A DNA stretch of 64,000 nt from Hydrogenophaga pseudoflava NBRC 102511 (GTDB taxonomy: Bacteria > Pseudomonadota > Gammaproteobacteria > Burkholderiales > Burkholderiaceae_C), in NCBI RefSeq assembly GCF_001592285.1, contig NZ_BCWQ01000002.1:347882-411881 (forward strand), written 5' to 3'. Positions 46,765 to 56,154 of the stretch are shown piece by piece; the first letter of the stretch is position 1, and each line of letters opens with the position of its first letter. The notes under the pieces are model-generated. The model saw nothing but the letters and a program-made list of their open reading frames with translations. It did not search any database and had not been told where the DNA came from. The position numbers were made by a program, and so were the translations under genes.

Positions 46765-46865
46765 TGCCGATGACCACAAAAAGCGGCGTTGACCGCTTGT
46801 CTGCCAGGGTCATTGCCGGTGCAGCCGTCACCCTGTCGCGCGCTGCACGCTCCCCTGCCGATGTC

Positions 46866-47774
46866 TCAGGCCGGCCAGGCCCGCATGCGGAACGCGTCCA
46901 CCAGGAAGTCGATGAGCGCACGGACCTTGGGGGTCAGTTGCCGGCGGCTCGGGTAGACCGCGTACACACCGAGTTCGGTGGAGCGGAAGCCGGGCATGAC
47001 CTCCACCAGCGCGCCCGAGTCCAGGTGCGGCCCGACGAGAAACGAGGGTTGCAGCACCAGGCCCATGTGCTGCAGGGCGGCGGCGGTGCAGGTGTCGCCG
47101 CTGTTGGTGCGCATGCGGGGCGACACCTTCACCTGGATCGGTTCCCTGGACCCCTGCGACGAAAAGAATTCCCACTGGTCCCCCGCGGCCAGCAACGAAT
47201 AGGCGATCACCGAGTGCCCGGCCAGCTCGGCCGGATGCCGGGGCGCGCCGTGCCGGCGAAGGTACTCCGGCGAGGCGCACAGGATCAGCCGCGTCGTGGT
47301 CAGCTGCCGGCTGATGAGCGAGGACACCTGGAGGCGCGCAATGCGGACCGCCACATCGAAGCCCTCGTCGACCAGATCGACCAGGCGGTCGGACAGCGTC
47401 ACGTCCAGCGTCACTTTCGGGTGCTGCGCCATGAAGGCCGGCCACAGCGGCGCCAGATGCAGCACGCCGAAGGTGACCGGCACGTTGACGCGCAACTGTC
47501 CGATGGCCTCGCCCGCGTGGGTGGACAACTCGGCCTCGGCCTCGGCCACACCGTCGACCAGCTGGCGGCAGCGTTCGTGAAAGAGCTCACCCTCGGGCGT
47601 GAGCGACAGCTTGCGTGTCGTGCGGTGCAACAGCCTCACGCCCAGCCGGGTCTCGAGGTCGCCGACCAGCCGCGACACGGCGGTCTTCGAAATGTCCAGC
47701 GCTTCGGCCGCGCGCACAAAGCTGCCCGCATCGACCACAGCGACAAAAGCGCGCATTTCCTGAAACCGATCCAT
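46866..47774 (-). CDS. LysR-family transcriptional regulator
   Basis: 302 residues. N-terminal wHTH: MDRFQEMRAFVAVVDAGSFVRAAEALDISKTAVSRLVGDLETRLGVRLLHRTTRKLSLT. The effector domain follows (LRVNVPVTFGVLHLAPLWPAFMAQHPKV, GFDVAVRIARL, HPAELAGHSVIAYS). It belongs to the large CrgA/YhjC-like set often divergent from quinone or DoxX redox genes. It is divergent from the gene at 47896; an 11-bp palindrome at 47810 may be its site. The inducer is unknown. Confidence 0.9.
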   Translation of the reverse strand: MDRFQEMRAFVAVVDAGSFVRAAEALDISKTAVSRLVGDLETRLGVRLLHRTTRKLSLTPEGELFHERCRQLVDGVAEAEAELSTHAGEAIGQLRVNVPVTFGVLHLAPLWPAFMAQHPKVTLDVTLSDRLVDLVDEGFDVAVRIARLQVSSLISRQLTTTRLILCASPEYLRRHGAPRHPAELAGHSVIAYSLLAAGDQWEFFSSQGSREPIQVKVSPRMRTNSGDTCTAAALQHMGLVLQPSFLVGPHLDSGALVEVMPGFRSTELGVYAVYPSRRQLTPKVRALIDFLVDAFRMRAWPA

Positions 47775-47809
47775 GCGCCTATTGTGCCGGCTTTCGGGAC
47801 AGTCAATTC

Positions 47810-47820
47810 ACTTATTAAGT
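47810..47820. promoter_or_regulatory. Candidate LysR site ACTTATTAAGT
   Basis: An 11-bp palindrome about a central T in the 121-bp gap between divergent lysR and the F420-type oxidoreductase gene. It is flanked by TCAAT (47803) and ATTGA (47829). The gap is strongly AT-rich relative to its surroundings. Confidence 0.45.
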
Positions 47821-47895
47821 CTTTATCTATTGATGACGGGATTTTAAAGTTCAGTCCATCGCAGCAAGCCGCTGCTTCAACCCAAAGGACACATC

Positions 47896-48528
47896 ATGAA
47901 AGTCACCATCATCGGCGCCGGCAACATGGGCTCGGCCTTCGTCAAGCAACTCGTCCGCGCCGGCCACGAGGTCAGCGTCACCGCCCGCGACAGCGCCAAG
48001 GCGGCACAGGTCGCGGCGGCCCACCCCGGCGCAAAAGCCGTCGCTGTGGCCGGCGCGGCCAACGGGGCCGACGCCGTCGTGCTGGCCACCGGCTACGGCG
48101 ACGCCGCCGCGGCGCTGCAGGCCGTGGGCGATCTGCAGGGCAAGGTCGTCATCGACATCACCAACCCGCTGACCGCCGACTACATGGGTCTGACCCTGGG
48201 CCACAGCAGCTCGGCCGCGGAAGAAATCGCCAAGGCCGCGCCCGGTGCCGAGGTGGTCAAGGGCTTCAACACCGTCTTTGCCCAGGTGCTCGGCGACGGC
48301 GCCGATTTCGGCGAGGGCCGCAAGGTCACCGTCTTCGTGGCCAGCGACAGTGCCCGCGCCAAGCAGACCGCCACCGCGCTGGCCCAGAGCATGGGCTTCG
48401 AGGTGGTCGACGCAGGCGGCCTGAAGAACGCGCGCTACCTGGAACCACTGGCCGGCCTGAACATCTACCTGGGCTATGGCGCGGGTCTGGGCACGGCGAT
48501 CGCACCGACCTGGGTCCACAGGGCCTGA
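47896..48528 (+). CDS. NADPH-dependent F420 reductase-like oxidoreductase
   Basis: 210 residues. Rossmann start MKVTIIGAGNMGSAFVKQLVRAGHEVSVTARD, VVIDITNPLTADYMGL, and VKGFNTVFAQVL match the F420-dependent NADP oxidoreductase-like/STEAP-type family, which in non-F420 organisms uses other substrates. The ATG follows a CAAAGGACAC ribosome site. It leads a LysR-controlled redox operon with DoxX and a DODA-type dioxygenase. Confidence 0.88.
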   Translation: MKVTIIGAGNMGSAFVKQLVRAGHEVSVTARDSAKAAQVAAAHPGAKAVAVAGAANGADAVVLATGYGDAAAALQAVGDLQGKVVIDITNPLTADYMGLTLGHSSSAAEEIAKAAPGAEVVKGFNTVFAQVLGDGADFGEGRKVTVFVASDSARAKQTATALAQSMGFEVVDAGGLKNARYLEPLAGLNIYLGYGAGLGTAIAPTWVHRA

Positions 48529-48564
48529 ACACCACCACCCGCCACACCTTCAACGGAGATCATC

Positions 48565-49008
48565 ATGAGCAACTCGTTCCTGCACCGCATCCTGGCCACC
48601 GACAACGGCTCGGCCGCCCTCGCCCTGCGCATTCCCGTGGGCATCATCTTCGCCGCACACGGCGCGCAAAAGCTGTTCGGCTGGTTCGGCGGCTATGGCC
48701 TGGAAGGCACGGGCCAGTTCTTCGGCTCCGTGGGCCTGAACCCGGGCTACCTGATGGCCCTGCTGGCCGGCGCGGCCGAGTTCTTCGGTGGCCTGGCGCT
48801 GATCCTGGGTCTGCTGGTTCGCCCGGCGGCCGCAGCCCTGGCCTTCGCGATGCTGATCGCCATCTTCGCGGTGCACATCGGCAACGGCTTCTTCATGGAC
48901 AAGGGCGGCTACGAATACGCACTGGCCCTGTTCGCGGCCTCGCTGTCCCTGCTGTTCAGCGGTGGCGGCCGACTCTCGGTCGACCGGACCCTCACCGGAG
49001 AACGCTGA
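48565..49008 (+). CDS. DoxX family membrane protein
   Basis: 147 residues, four membrane helices: RIPVGIIFAAHGAQKLFGWFGGYG, YLMALLAGAAEFFGGLALILGLLV, AAALAFAMLIAIFAVH and ALALFAASLSLLFSGGG. DoxX proteins are often linked to quinone or thiol redox balance. Starts after ACGGAGATC; its stop overlaps the next start (TGATG). Confidence 0.93.
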   Translation: MSNSFLHRILATDNGSAALALRIPVGIIFAAHGAQKLFGWFGGYGLEGTGQFFGSVGLNPGYLMALLAGAAEFFGGLALILGLLVRPAAAALAFAMLIAIFAVHIGNGFFMDKGGYEYALALFAASLSLLFSGGGRLSVDRTLTGER

Positions 49009-49799
49009 TGCCACGCCTGCCCAGCCTGTTTGTCTCGCACGGTGCACCCACGTTTGCCATCGACCCCGGCGTGGCCGGCCCCCGGCTGACGGCGCTGGGC
49101 CGCTACCTGCCCCGTCCGCAGGCTGTGCTGGTGGTGTCACCGCACTGGATGACACCCACGCCACGTGTGGGCACCGCTGCACAGCCCGGCACCATCCACG
49201 ACTTCGGCGGATTCGATCCGGCGCTGTACCGGCTGAGCTACCCGGCCTCAGGCCACGCCGCACTGGCCCGGCGCGCCATCGAGCGACTCTCGAAGGCGGG
49301 ATGGCCGGCGCAGGCCGACGAGCGGCGCGGCCTGGACCATGGCGCCTGGGTGCCGCTGCTGCACCTGTTCCCGGAGGCTGAGGTGCCGGTGTTCCAGGTC
49401 TCACTGCCCTCGCGGCTGGATGCGCCGCGCGCCTGGGCCTTCGGGCAGGCATTGGCCCCGCTGGCCGAGGACGGTGTGCTGATCGTCGGTTCGGGCAGCC
49501 TCACGCACAACCTGTACGAGTTCCGCTCAAGCCATGGTGCCGATGAAGCCTATGTGTCTGCATTCGCCGGCTGGGTGCGCGAAGCGGTGGAGCAAGGCGA
49601 CAACGCCCGCCTGCTGCGCACGCTGGACGACGCTCCCGGTGCCCGGCGTGCGCATCCGACGGCGGAGCACTTCTGGCCACTGCTGGTGGCGGCCGGTGCG
49701 GCCGATGCCGGCGCCCCGCCGGCCACCGTGATCGAAGGCGGCATTGCGCATGGCGTGCTGGCCATGGATTCCTACGCGTTCGGCCTGGCCGCCGCCTGA
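49008..49799 (+). CDS. DODA-type class III extradiol dioxygenase family protein
   Basis: 263 residues. Class III metal ligands and fold: LFVSHGAPTFAIDPG, VVSPHWMTPTPRVG, DHGAWVPLLHLFPEAEVPVFQVSL, and GSGSLTHNLYEF. The YgiD/DODA family cleaves catechols or L-DOPA with Fe or Zn, and the substrate is often unknown. CGGAGAA precedes the ATG. Last gene of the LysR-controlled set; the region after its stop is a decayed Sir2 fragment. Confidence 0.9.
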   Translation: MPRLPSLFVSHGAPTFAIDPGVAGPRLTALGRYLPRPQAVLVVSPHWMTPTPRVGTAAQPGTIHDFGGFDPALYRLSYPASGHAALARRAIERLSKAGWPAQADERRGLDHGAWVPLLHLFPEAEVPVFQVSLPSRLDAPRAWAFGQALAPLAEDGVLIVGSGSLTHNLYEFRSSHGADEAYVSAFAGWVREAVEQGDNARLLRTLDDAPGARRAHPTAEHFWPLLVAAGAADAGAPPATVIEGGIAHGVLAMDSYAFGLAAA

Positions 49800-49827
49800 A
49801 GTCCTCCAGGACTGGGCGACAGACACC

Positions 49828-50028
49828 CTGGCCAGACCCAACATCCTGATGTTTGGAGATGGCGAGTGGATCGAAGGACCGACCCGGTCGCAGTGGCGTC
49901 AGCAGCAGCGATGGCTGGGCGAGGTCACGCGCCCGGTGGTGATCGAAATCGGAGCGGGCACCGCCATCCCGTCCGTGCGGTACTTCAGCCAGGAAATGAT
50001 CCACCGACACGCGGGGCGGCTCATCCGG
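49828..50028 (+). pseudogene. Decayed C-terminal fragment of a Sir2-family protein
   Basis: An in-frame stretch without a start translates as LARPNILMFGDGEWIEGP, RWLGEVTRPVVIEIGAGTAIPSV and GRLIR, closely like the C-terminal part of bacterial SIR2-type NAD-dependent deacetylases. The upstream catalytic part is missing and the frame meets the DODA stop region; after about 50028 the similarity ends and unrelated residues follow to a stop at 50097. The end overlaps the convergent FNR-like gene. Confidence 0.65.
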
Positions 50029-50062
50029 ACCGCTCACGGGTGTCCAAGAAACCCGGAGCGAT

Positions 50063-50800
50063 TCAACGCTCCCAGACCAGACTGCAATCAGGCGTGATCA
50101 GCACCCCATGCCATCGGTCCACCTTTCTGAGCAATCCCCGCTCGATCAGGATGGCGATGTGCCTGGCGACGGTTTCGCGGCGGGTGCCCAGCACACTGGC
50201 CAGTTCGGTGTGGCTGGGAATGCGGAAGGCGTGGTGGCCCTCTTCCGCCGCAATCAGGTGCAGGGCCGCGCAGACCTTGGCCAGGTAGCTGTCCTCGCGC
50301 AGCAGGCGCGACCAGTCGGCCATGCAACCCAGGAAGTCGGCAGTGATTCTGTACAGCGCCTGTTGAAACTGCGACTGGGGCATGGCCATGTCGTTGACCG
50401 CTTGCACCGGCAGTTCGCAAATGCGCGTCGGCGTGATGGCCAGCAGGCTCAGCAGCGCGGGCTGTCCGAACGGCTGCGTGAAGCCGATCAGACGTCCCTT
50501 GCCCGCCAGCATGATGGTCTTGCCGTCGCCTCCGGGCCCTCGCCTCAGACCCTTGAGCAGACCCACCTTGACCACCCCAAGAACCTGGCCGTGGGCGCCC
50601 TGTTTTTCCACCGTCTCGCCCACCGCCACCGAGCGTTCTCGCACCAGTGACCGGAAGTGTTCGTGCTGCGGTGATGGCAGCACCGCCAGCAGGCAACGCC
50701 CCCGGGTGGAGCAATGGTCGCACCGGGGCGTGGTGCCCGGTCCGCCAGTTCGCAGGGAGTTCTTGCTGATGTTCACGGGAAATTCTCGGAGATCCTTCAT
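50063..50800 (-). CDS. Crp/Fnr-family regulator with FNR-like Cys cluster
   Basis: 245 residues. N-terminal Cys set RCDHCSTRGRC (C-x2-C-x5-C) matches E. coli FNR spacing, and a fourth Cys lies in TPTRICELP within the cNMP-binding-like domain. The C-terminal HTH reads SHTELASVLGTRRETVARHIAILIERGLLRK. Likely a [4Fe-4S] redox or O2 sensor, though cluster binding is inferred only from Cys spacing. The ATG at 50800 has AAGGAT upstream. Upstream lie the motif copies at 50921 and 51115. The 3' end overlaps the Sir2 fragment region. Confidence 0.88.
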   Translation of the reverse strand: MKDLREFPVNISKNSLRTGGPGTTPRCDHCSTRGRCLLAVLPSPQHEHFRSLVRERSVAVGETVEKQGAHGQVLGVVKVGLLKGLRRGPGGDGKTIMLAGKGRLIGFTQPFGQPALLSLLAITPTRICELPVQAVNDMAMPQSQFQQALYRITADFLGCMADWSRLLREDSYLAKVCAALHLIAAEEGHHAFRIPSHTELASVLGTRRETVARHIAILIERGLLRKVDRWHGVLITPDCSLVWER

Positions 50801-50920
50801 GGGTCACACCGCATGTGCAACCTCTGATCGACAACGCCCAACCGCTTGCGCCTGCTCCTTCGGAGCGTGCAGCATGGTACCGGCGCAGCTTCTCGTTGCA
50901 TCAGCTTGTAACAGAGCGCA

Positions 50921-50943
50921 TGTGCGTCTGATCACTAAGCACG
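50921..50943. repeat. 23-bp shared motif, copy 1
   Basis: Reads TGTGCGTCTGATCAC followed by TAAGCACG and is identical at 53490-53512; similarity continues about 20 bp further (TTTT-rich stretch then GCA). It lies 120 bp upstream of the FNR-like gene. Likely a regulatory site. Confidence 0.7.
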
Positions 50944-51114
50944 CTGTTTTTGATAGCAGACCGACGCCGTTCTGTCACTGACCAATGTCAAAACCCTGCA
51001 TGTGGAGGCCACGCGTGGCCGGGCGACATGAGGAAAGTCCGGCCCATGACCTGCCCAACCACGGTCCGTGCGGCGCATTGAAGACACACGGCCATCGCCA
51101 GATGGCCCTCCATG

Positions 51115-51134
51115 TGCGCGTTTGATCACTGAGC
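51115..51134. repeat. Variant of the shared motif, copy 2
   Basis: TGCGCGTTTGATCACTGAGC matches the first 20 bases of the shared motif at 17 positions, same strand. It lies 193 bp upstream of the chemoreceptor start. Confidence 0.55.
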
Positions 51135-51326
51135 GGCCAGATAGAGCAAAAGACCACCCATTTCTGCGCTTCAGGGCGACTTTCCGTCGTCGATGCTGAA
51201 AGTTCCAGCCATCCTTGCGCCTGCCCGTTCCGGTCGCAGTCAAGGCCATGGACGGATATCCGGATGACCAAAGGCTTCTGCCGGTGTGCCGAAAGCCTCC
51301 TGCGTTCAACTACACGAGGATTAGAC

Positions 51327-52931
51327 ATGCGCATCCTTTCAAACATCAAGATTGGCAAACGACTTGGCCTGGCCTTCGGTGCCTTGCTGCTGCTCATCGT
51401 GGGCATGGCCACCACGGGCTTCGTGGGTGCAGCCAAGCTGTCGGCAGAAAGCCGGACCATCTACGAAGACCGTACGGTGCCCCTGGGCAACCTGGCCACC
51501 ATCAACCAGCTGATGCTGGCCAACCGGGTGCTGGTCATGGACACACTGATCAACCCGCAGTCCCTGGACAAGAACCAGTCCATGGTCCAGGCCAATGCCA
51601 CACGCATCGGCCAGCTGTGGGACAGCTACATGGCGGGTGATCTGGCTCCACAGGAGGCAAGACTGGCGCAAGCCTACACGCCGGCACGCGCTGCGTTCGT
51701 CAACGACGGCCTGATGGCGGTGCTGACCGCGGTGCGCAATGGTGATCTCGAGGCGGCCCGGCGGATCCACAACGACAAGCTCGAACCCCTGGCCCAGACC
51801 GCCATCGGTCTGTCGGACCAGCTCACCCGCCACCAGATCGACGTGGCGGCACAGGAATTCAAGCTGTCTCAGCAGCTGGAGGTGATGGTGGAAGTGGCGA
51901 TGATCTGCGCCACCGGCCTTGCCCTCCTGATGGGTGTGGGGCTGGCTGTTGCAATCACACGCTCCATTACCCGCCCCATCAACGAAGCGGTGAAGGTGGC
52001 CACCACAGTGGCCGCCGGTGATCTGACTTCGAACATTGAGCCCCAAGGAGAGGACGAGGCCGCTGACCTACTGCGCGCGCTCAAGGCCATGAACGACAGC
52101 CTTGTCAAGGTGGTGGGTGAGGTGCGCGGGAACGCTGAAAACGTGGCCACCGCCAGTGCGCAGATCGCACAAGGCAACGCGGACCTGAGCCAACGCACCG
52201 AGGAGCAGGCATCGGCGCTGGAAGAAACCTCTGCATCCATGGAGCAGATGGGGTCGAGCGCCAGCCAGAACGCCGACCATGCCCGCCAGGCCCACCAGTT
52301 GGCATTCAGCGCAAGCACGGTGGCCAGGCAGGGTGGCTCCGTCGTGGGTCAGGTGGTGCAGACCATGCGCGACATCAACGACAGCAGCCGCAAGATCAGC
52401 GACATCATCGGCGTGATCGACGGTATCGCGTTCCAGACCAACATCCTGGCCCTGAACGCCGCGGTGGAAGCGGCTCGGGCTGGCGAACAGGGCCGTGGCT
52501 TTGCGGTGGTGGCCGGAGAAGTGCGCAACCTGGCGCAGCGCAGCGCCGAGGCAGCCAAGGAGATCAAGGCTCTGATCGGAGCCAGCGTTGAACGTGTCGA
52601 GCAAGGAAGCACACTGGTCGATCAGGCGGGTGTCACCATGCAGGAAATCGTTTCTTCGATCCAGCGCGTCAGCGACATCGTCGGAGAGATCAGCAGCGCC
52701 AGTGTCCAACAAAGCGCCGGTGTCGGCCAGGTCAGTGAGGCCATCAGCCAGATGGACCAGACCACCCAGCAAAACGCGGCCCTCGTCGAGGAGTCCGCCG
52801 CAGCAGCCGCCAGCCTCAAGAACCAAGCCAACCTGCTGGTGCAGGCGGTTGAGCGGTTCCGATTGAACAGCAGCGCCAACCGGGACTCAACAGGCTGTCT
52901 GCCGGCAAGCCCGTCGGATCGGTCGACTTGA
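51327..52931 (+). CDS. Methyl-accepting chemotaxis protein
   Basis: 534 residues. First helix [21 protein letters not shown], a four-helix-type sensor domain (about 35-190), second helix [27 protein letters not shown] ([24 protein letters not shown]), then the signalling domain with the hairpin tip [48 protein letters not shown]. It is a Tsr-like class I receptor; the ligand is unknown. The ATG at 51327 has CGAGGAT upstream. Confidence 0.95.
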   Translation: MRILSNIKIGKRLGLAFGALLLLIVGMATTGFVGAAKLSAESRTIYEDRTVPLGNLATINQLMLANRVLVMDTLINPQSLDKNQSMVQANATRIGQLWDSYMAGDLAPQEARLAQAYTPARAAFVNDGLMAVLTAVRNGDLEAARRIHNDKLEPLAQTAIGLSDQLTRHQIDVAAQEFKLSQQLEVMVEVAMICATGLALLMGVGLAVAITRSITRPINEAVKVATTVAAGDLTSNIEPQGEDEAADLLRALKAMNDSLVKVVGEVRGNAENVATASAQIAQGNADLSQRTEEQASALEETSASMEQMGSSASQNADHARQAHQLAFSASTVARQGGSVVGQVVQTMRDINDSSRKISDIIGVIDGIAFQTNILALNAAVEAARAGEQGRGFAVVAGEVRNLAQRSAEAAKEIKALIGASVERVEQGSTLVDQAGVTMQEIVSSIQRVSDIVGEISSASVQQSAGVGQVSEAISQMDQTTQQNAALVEESAAAAASLKNQANLLVQAVERFRLNSSANRDSTGCLPASPSDRST

Positions 52932-52940
52932 TGGCACCAC

Positions 52941-53375
52941 TCAACCCGAGGCGGCACGGGCCTGTTGCAGCCGAAGTCTCAGGTCCATGCTGGTTCGCGC
53001 CAGACCAGAGAAATCAGGCAACGCGAACTCGCGGGCGAAGGGCGACTGTCCCAGGTGTTCACAGCTCAGAGAAACAGCGGTCACGGCATGCAGCATTTCC
53101 TGGGATGCCAGTGCAAGATCTTCGTTGGTGACGGGCGTTGGCAGCCGGCCATCCCCGCCGGCAAGGTCGCGCCCAATCAGCTCCACGATGCAGGTGCCAG
53201 CCCCATGGATGCCGGCTACCAGATCCAGCAGCAGATCGCACTCCGGATCGAAGATGCCGGCGACCCCGGCAAGCCTGTCCGCCCTTCCGTCCTCCAAGTG
53301 GTCCTGCAGACACTCGGACAACGCGACCAGTCTCCGCGCCTCGATACAGGCTTGCTCGAATGCTGAAAGTTCCAT
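52941..53375 (-). CDS. Hypothetical helical protein, function unknown
   Basis: About 144 residues, no recognised family. Mostly helical composition with Cys-containing stretches (QACIEARRLVALSECLQDH, FDPECDLLLDLVAGIHGAGTCIVELIGRDL, VSLSCEHLG). It lies convergent to the chemoreceptor gene and divergent from the PAS kinase gene, so it may be a signalling accessory. ATG at 53375 preferred; GTG at 53387 possible. Codon use looks like its neighbours, which supports a real gene. An antisense frame is less convincing. Confidence 0.55.
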   Translation of the reverse strand: MELSAFEQACIEARRLVALSECLQDHLEDGRADRLAGVAGIFDPECDLLLDLVAGIHGAGTCIVELIGRDLAGGDGRLPTPVTNEDLALASQEMLHAVTAVSLSCEHLGQSPFAREFALPDFSGLARTSMDLRLRLQQARAASG

Positions 53376-53489
53376 GCTTGCAGTCACCGATTGAACGTTG
53401 ACAAAGCGCCAGCAACTGCAGGACCGGTGCAGGCGCGAGCCACATCCTAGCGAGCGACTGCGGCGATCAGCTCACATGCAAAAAGCCCG

Positions 53490-53512
53490 TGTGCGTCTGA
53501 TCACTAAGCACG
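53490..53512. repeat. 23-bp shared motif, copy 3
   Basis: Identical to 50921-50943 over 23 bases, 135 bp upstream of the PAS kinase start on the same strand. Similarity continues downstream at lower identity, so promoter plus operator may both be conserved. Confidence 0.7.
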
Positions 53513-53647
53513 TTGATTTTCATGGCAAATCGCAGTTTTCCTGTCGATGATCAAGGCCATGCGAGGCGTCTGCACGCCCGATCCATGCCGCCAAGTGCCT
53601 TCCCGAGCGACCTGGCAACAAACGTTCCTTAAAGAGGAGGCAACGCT

Positions 53648-55213
53648 TTGCTGGACAGCACCGATGAACTCTATGACCTGACCTCCTGGTTGCTGATCCT
53701 GGAGAAAGTCGTCGAGCAAAGCGCCAACATGGTGGTGATCACCGACGCAGAGCAGCGCATCAGATGGGTGAACCAGACCTATACCCGGGTGACCGGATGG
53801 TCGCTGGACGAAGTGCAGGGCAGACGCGCGGGTGAGGTGCTGCGCGGACCGCTGACCGACAGACGGGTCAGCCAACGCCTGGGCAACCAGCTGCGACTGG
53901 GACGATCGGTCTCCGGCGCCGAGATGATCAACTACCGCAAAAACGGCGAGCCCTACACCGTCACGCTGAACATAGAACCCATCCGCGATGGACGGGGTCA
54001 GGTGCTGGCCTATTTTTCCATCCAGAGCGATGTCAGTGAACGGCGGGCGCTCGAGAGTGCCAACGTCCAACTGCAGCACCACCTGCAGGTGGCACAGCGC
54101 CTGGCGCGGCTTGGCCGCGTAGAGTTCAACGCCGACACGAAGTCGATGCAGTGGTCCAGCGAGGTGTATTCGATTCTGGAACTGCCCGAGGAAGGAACAC
54201 CCAAGACCTTCCGGGATCTTCTCAAATACGTCTGCCCCGAGGCGCAACAGGACCTGCAACTTCGCCTGCAGCGCGTCATGCAAACCGGAGACGAGTTCGA
54301 CCATGAACTGCCGATCACGACCCACCGTGGCCGCCGACGCTGGGTTCGCTGCCGCGGGGTCCCTGAAAGACACGGCACCGGCATCCGTTCTCCAGGTACC
54401 TGGACCATCCAGGATGTCACGGTCTACAGGGAACTGCTCGAACAGAAACGCCTGACCAACGAGAAGCTGCAGGCCATGGTCGAAGAGCGAACGCGCCACC
54501 TCGAAGAGGCCAACCAGTCACTTGAAGCGTTTTCACACGCCCTTTCGCACGACCTGAAAAAGCCGATCCGGCACATGGTCAGCTACGCCCAGATCGTGCA
54601 GGAGACCCTGGCCTCGGACGACATTGCAACTGCCAGGGCCTATTGCCACAAGATCGTGGATGCGGGCATGCGCATGCAGTCCCTGATTGACGGCATGCTG
54701 GAGTTCTCGCGCATGGGACGCAGAGGTATCAGCCCGGTCTGGGTTGCGATGTCACAGCTGGGCAAGGACTGCCTGGGTGATGTCGCAGCGTCCTTTCAGG
54801 ATCGGCCATTTTGCGTGACCGGACTGGAGTCCCTGCCAGAGGTCTGGGCAGACCCGGTGTTGCTGCGGGAAGTCTGGGCCAACCTGATCGACAACGCGTT
54901 CAAGTACAGCGCCGAACAGGCGTTGACCAGGCTGGACTTCGCCTGTGATGTCACCCATGGGGACTGGACCCTTTCGTTGCGGGACAACGGCTGCGGCTTC
55001 AACGACTCGATGCACTCGCACATCTTCCAGATGTTCGGGCGCGCGAATCCCGATGCTGCCATCGCAGGCGACGGGATTGGCTTGGCCTTGTGCCAGCGCA
55101 TCGTGCAGGCACACGGAGGACGTATCTGGGCAGAGTCTGTGCCTGGTGAGGGTTCGACCTTCTACGTCCGTCTGCCACGAAGAATGACAGGATCCAACTT
55201 CGGAGATCTCTGA
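53648..55213 (+). CDS. PAS-domain sensor histidine kinase
   Basis: 521 residues, no membrane segment. PAS domain about 15-130 (VVITDAEQRIRWVNQTYTRVTGWSLDEVQGR, PAC motif YFSIQSDVSERRAL), second PAS-like domain about 145-265, coiled linker, then H-box FSHALSHDLKKPIRHMVSYAQ, N-box WANLIDNAFKYS, and G-boxes LRDNGCGFN, DGIGLALCQRIV. The TTG at 53648 has AGGAGG seven bases upstream and is the best start. The partner regulator is not adjacent. Soluble cytosolic sensor, perhaps of redox or light. Confidence 0.9.
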   Translation: MLDSTDELYDLTSWLLILEKVVEQSANMVVITDAEQRIRWVNQTYTRVTGWSLDEVQGRRAGEVLRGPLTDRRVSQRLGNQLRLGRSVSGAEMINYRKNGEPYTVTLNIEPIRDGRGQVLAYFSIQSDVSERRALESANVQLQHHLQVAQRLARLGRVEFNADTKSMQWSSEVYSILELPEEGTPKTFRDLLKYVCPEAQQDLQLRLQRVMQTGDEFDHELPITTHRGRRRWVRCRGVPERHGTGIRSPGTWTIQDVTVYRELLEQKRLTNEKLQAMVEERTRHLEEANQSLEAFSHALSHDLKKPIRHMVSYAQIVQETLASDDIATARAYCHKIVDAGMRMQSLIDGMLEFSRMGRRGISPVWVAMSQLGKDCLGDVAASFQDRPFCVTGLESLPEVWADPVLLREVWANLIDNAFKYSAEQALTRLDFACDVTHGDWTLSLRDNGCGFNDSMHSHIFQMFGRANPDAAIAGDGIGLALCQRIVQAHGGRIWAESVPGEGSTFYVRLPRRMTGSNFGDL

Positions 55214-55309
55214 CAAGGACAGGACCCAACGGTCTGTCAGCGCGCTCCACAGACGCGTCGCCCGGCTACGCCCCAACAGATGGGGTCAATCGTGCTCGCA
55301 ATGCACCCA

Positions 55310-56083
55310 TCACCAGATCTTCCAGGGTGCCTTGGTGCTGGCCCAGAGGCTTTCAAGATAGTTCTTGTCGCGCAGCGTATCCATGTTCTGCCAGAAGCCT
55401 TCGTGGCGATGTGCCGCCAGCTTGCCTTCGTGCGCCAGTTGCGTGAGAGGCTCCTGTTCCAGAACACATTCGTCGCCCGGGAAATAGTCGAACACCCCGG
55501 GCTCCATGACGAAGAAGCCACCATTGATCCACGCCCCGTCCCCTTTGGTCTTTTCGCTGAAGTTGTGGATCTTGCTGTCGTCCTCTTTGAGGGCAAAAGC
55601 CCCGAAGCGCCCAGGCGGCTGCACGGCGGTCAAGGTCGCCACCGCTTTCTGCTCATGGTGAAAAGCCAGCAGCTTGTTCATGTCCATGTCGCAGACGCCG
55701 TCCCCATACGTCAGGCAGAACGCCTCACCCTCCACATAGTCCTTGATTCGCTTGATGCGCCCGCCGGTCATGGTCGTTTCGCCGGTGTCGACCAATGTCA
55801 CCCGCCACGGCTCGGCCTGGGTGTGGTGCACGTCCATCTTGTTGTTCTTGATGTCGAAAGTGAAATCGGCCGTGTGGAGGAAATAGTTGGCGAAGTACTC
55901 TTTGATCACATAGCCCTTGTAGCCGCAGCAGATGATGAAGTCGTTGATTCCCGCCTTGGAATAGATCTTCATGATGTGCCAGAGCATGGGCTTGCCACCA
56001 ATTTCGATCATGGGTTTGGGCTTGGTGGCACTTTCCTCGCTGATCCGGGTTCCGTAGCCTCCCGCCAAAATGACTGCTTTCAT
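55310..56083 (-). CDS. rfbF: Glucose-1-phosphate cytidylyltransferase (RfbF)
   Basis: 257 residues, typical length. Nucleotidyltransferase start [37 protein letters not shown], then the metal Asp in [12 protein letters not shown] and [14 protein letters not shown]. Makes CDP-glucose from CTP and glucose-1-phosphate, the first step of CDP-deoxysugar pathways. No CDP-glucose 4,6-dehydratase (rfbG) is found nearby. Last gene of a leftward sugar operon; ATG follows a GGAAATG stretch. Confidence 0.93.
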   Translation of the reverse strand: MKAVILAGGYGTRISEESATKPKPMIEIGGKPMLWHIMKIYSKAGINDFIICCGYKGYVIKEYFANYFLHTADFTFDIKNNKMDVHHTQAEPWRVTLVDTGETTMTGGRIKRIKDYVEGEAFCLTYGDGVCDMDMNKLLAFHHEQKAVATLTAVQPPGRFGAFALKEDDSKIHNFSEKTKGDGAWINGGFFVMEPGVFDYFPGDECVLEQEPLTQLAHEGKLAAHRHEGFWQNMDTLRDKNYLESLWASTKAPWKIW

Positions 56084-56154
56084 TTCCTTGCGCCCTTGCC
56101 TGGGTTGTTCAATCTGTCCGAATGAGAAATATTGAGGGGCTGGCTCAGCCGCTT

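Larger units (their letters stand above)
50801..51326. other. 526-bp intergenic region with repeated motif and palindromes
   Basis: No convincing gene lies between the divergent FNR-like and chemoreceptor genes. It holds the 23-bp motif (50921), its variant (51115), the 14-bp palindrome GGCCACGCGTGGCC at 51007-51020, and a hairpin GGCCAT-N6-ATGGCC at about 51090. A 46-codon frame (50987-51127) is possible but not supported. Confidence 0.6.

Noticed and set aside
46764..49799. A rightward frame of more than 1000 codons across lysR, the F420-type gene and DoxX
   Set aside because: It lies opposite or out of frame to well-supported genes and has no domain; high GC keeps stop codons rare.
51020..51045. 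GAGGAAAGTCCGG resembling the conserved RNase P RNA motif
   Set aside because: The continuation GGGCTCC and the rest of the rnpB structure are missing; coincidence is more likely.
50987..51127. 46-codon small frame (MSKPCMWRPRVAG...)
   Set aside because: No ribosome site and no recognisable domain; overlaps the motif and palindrome region.
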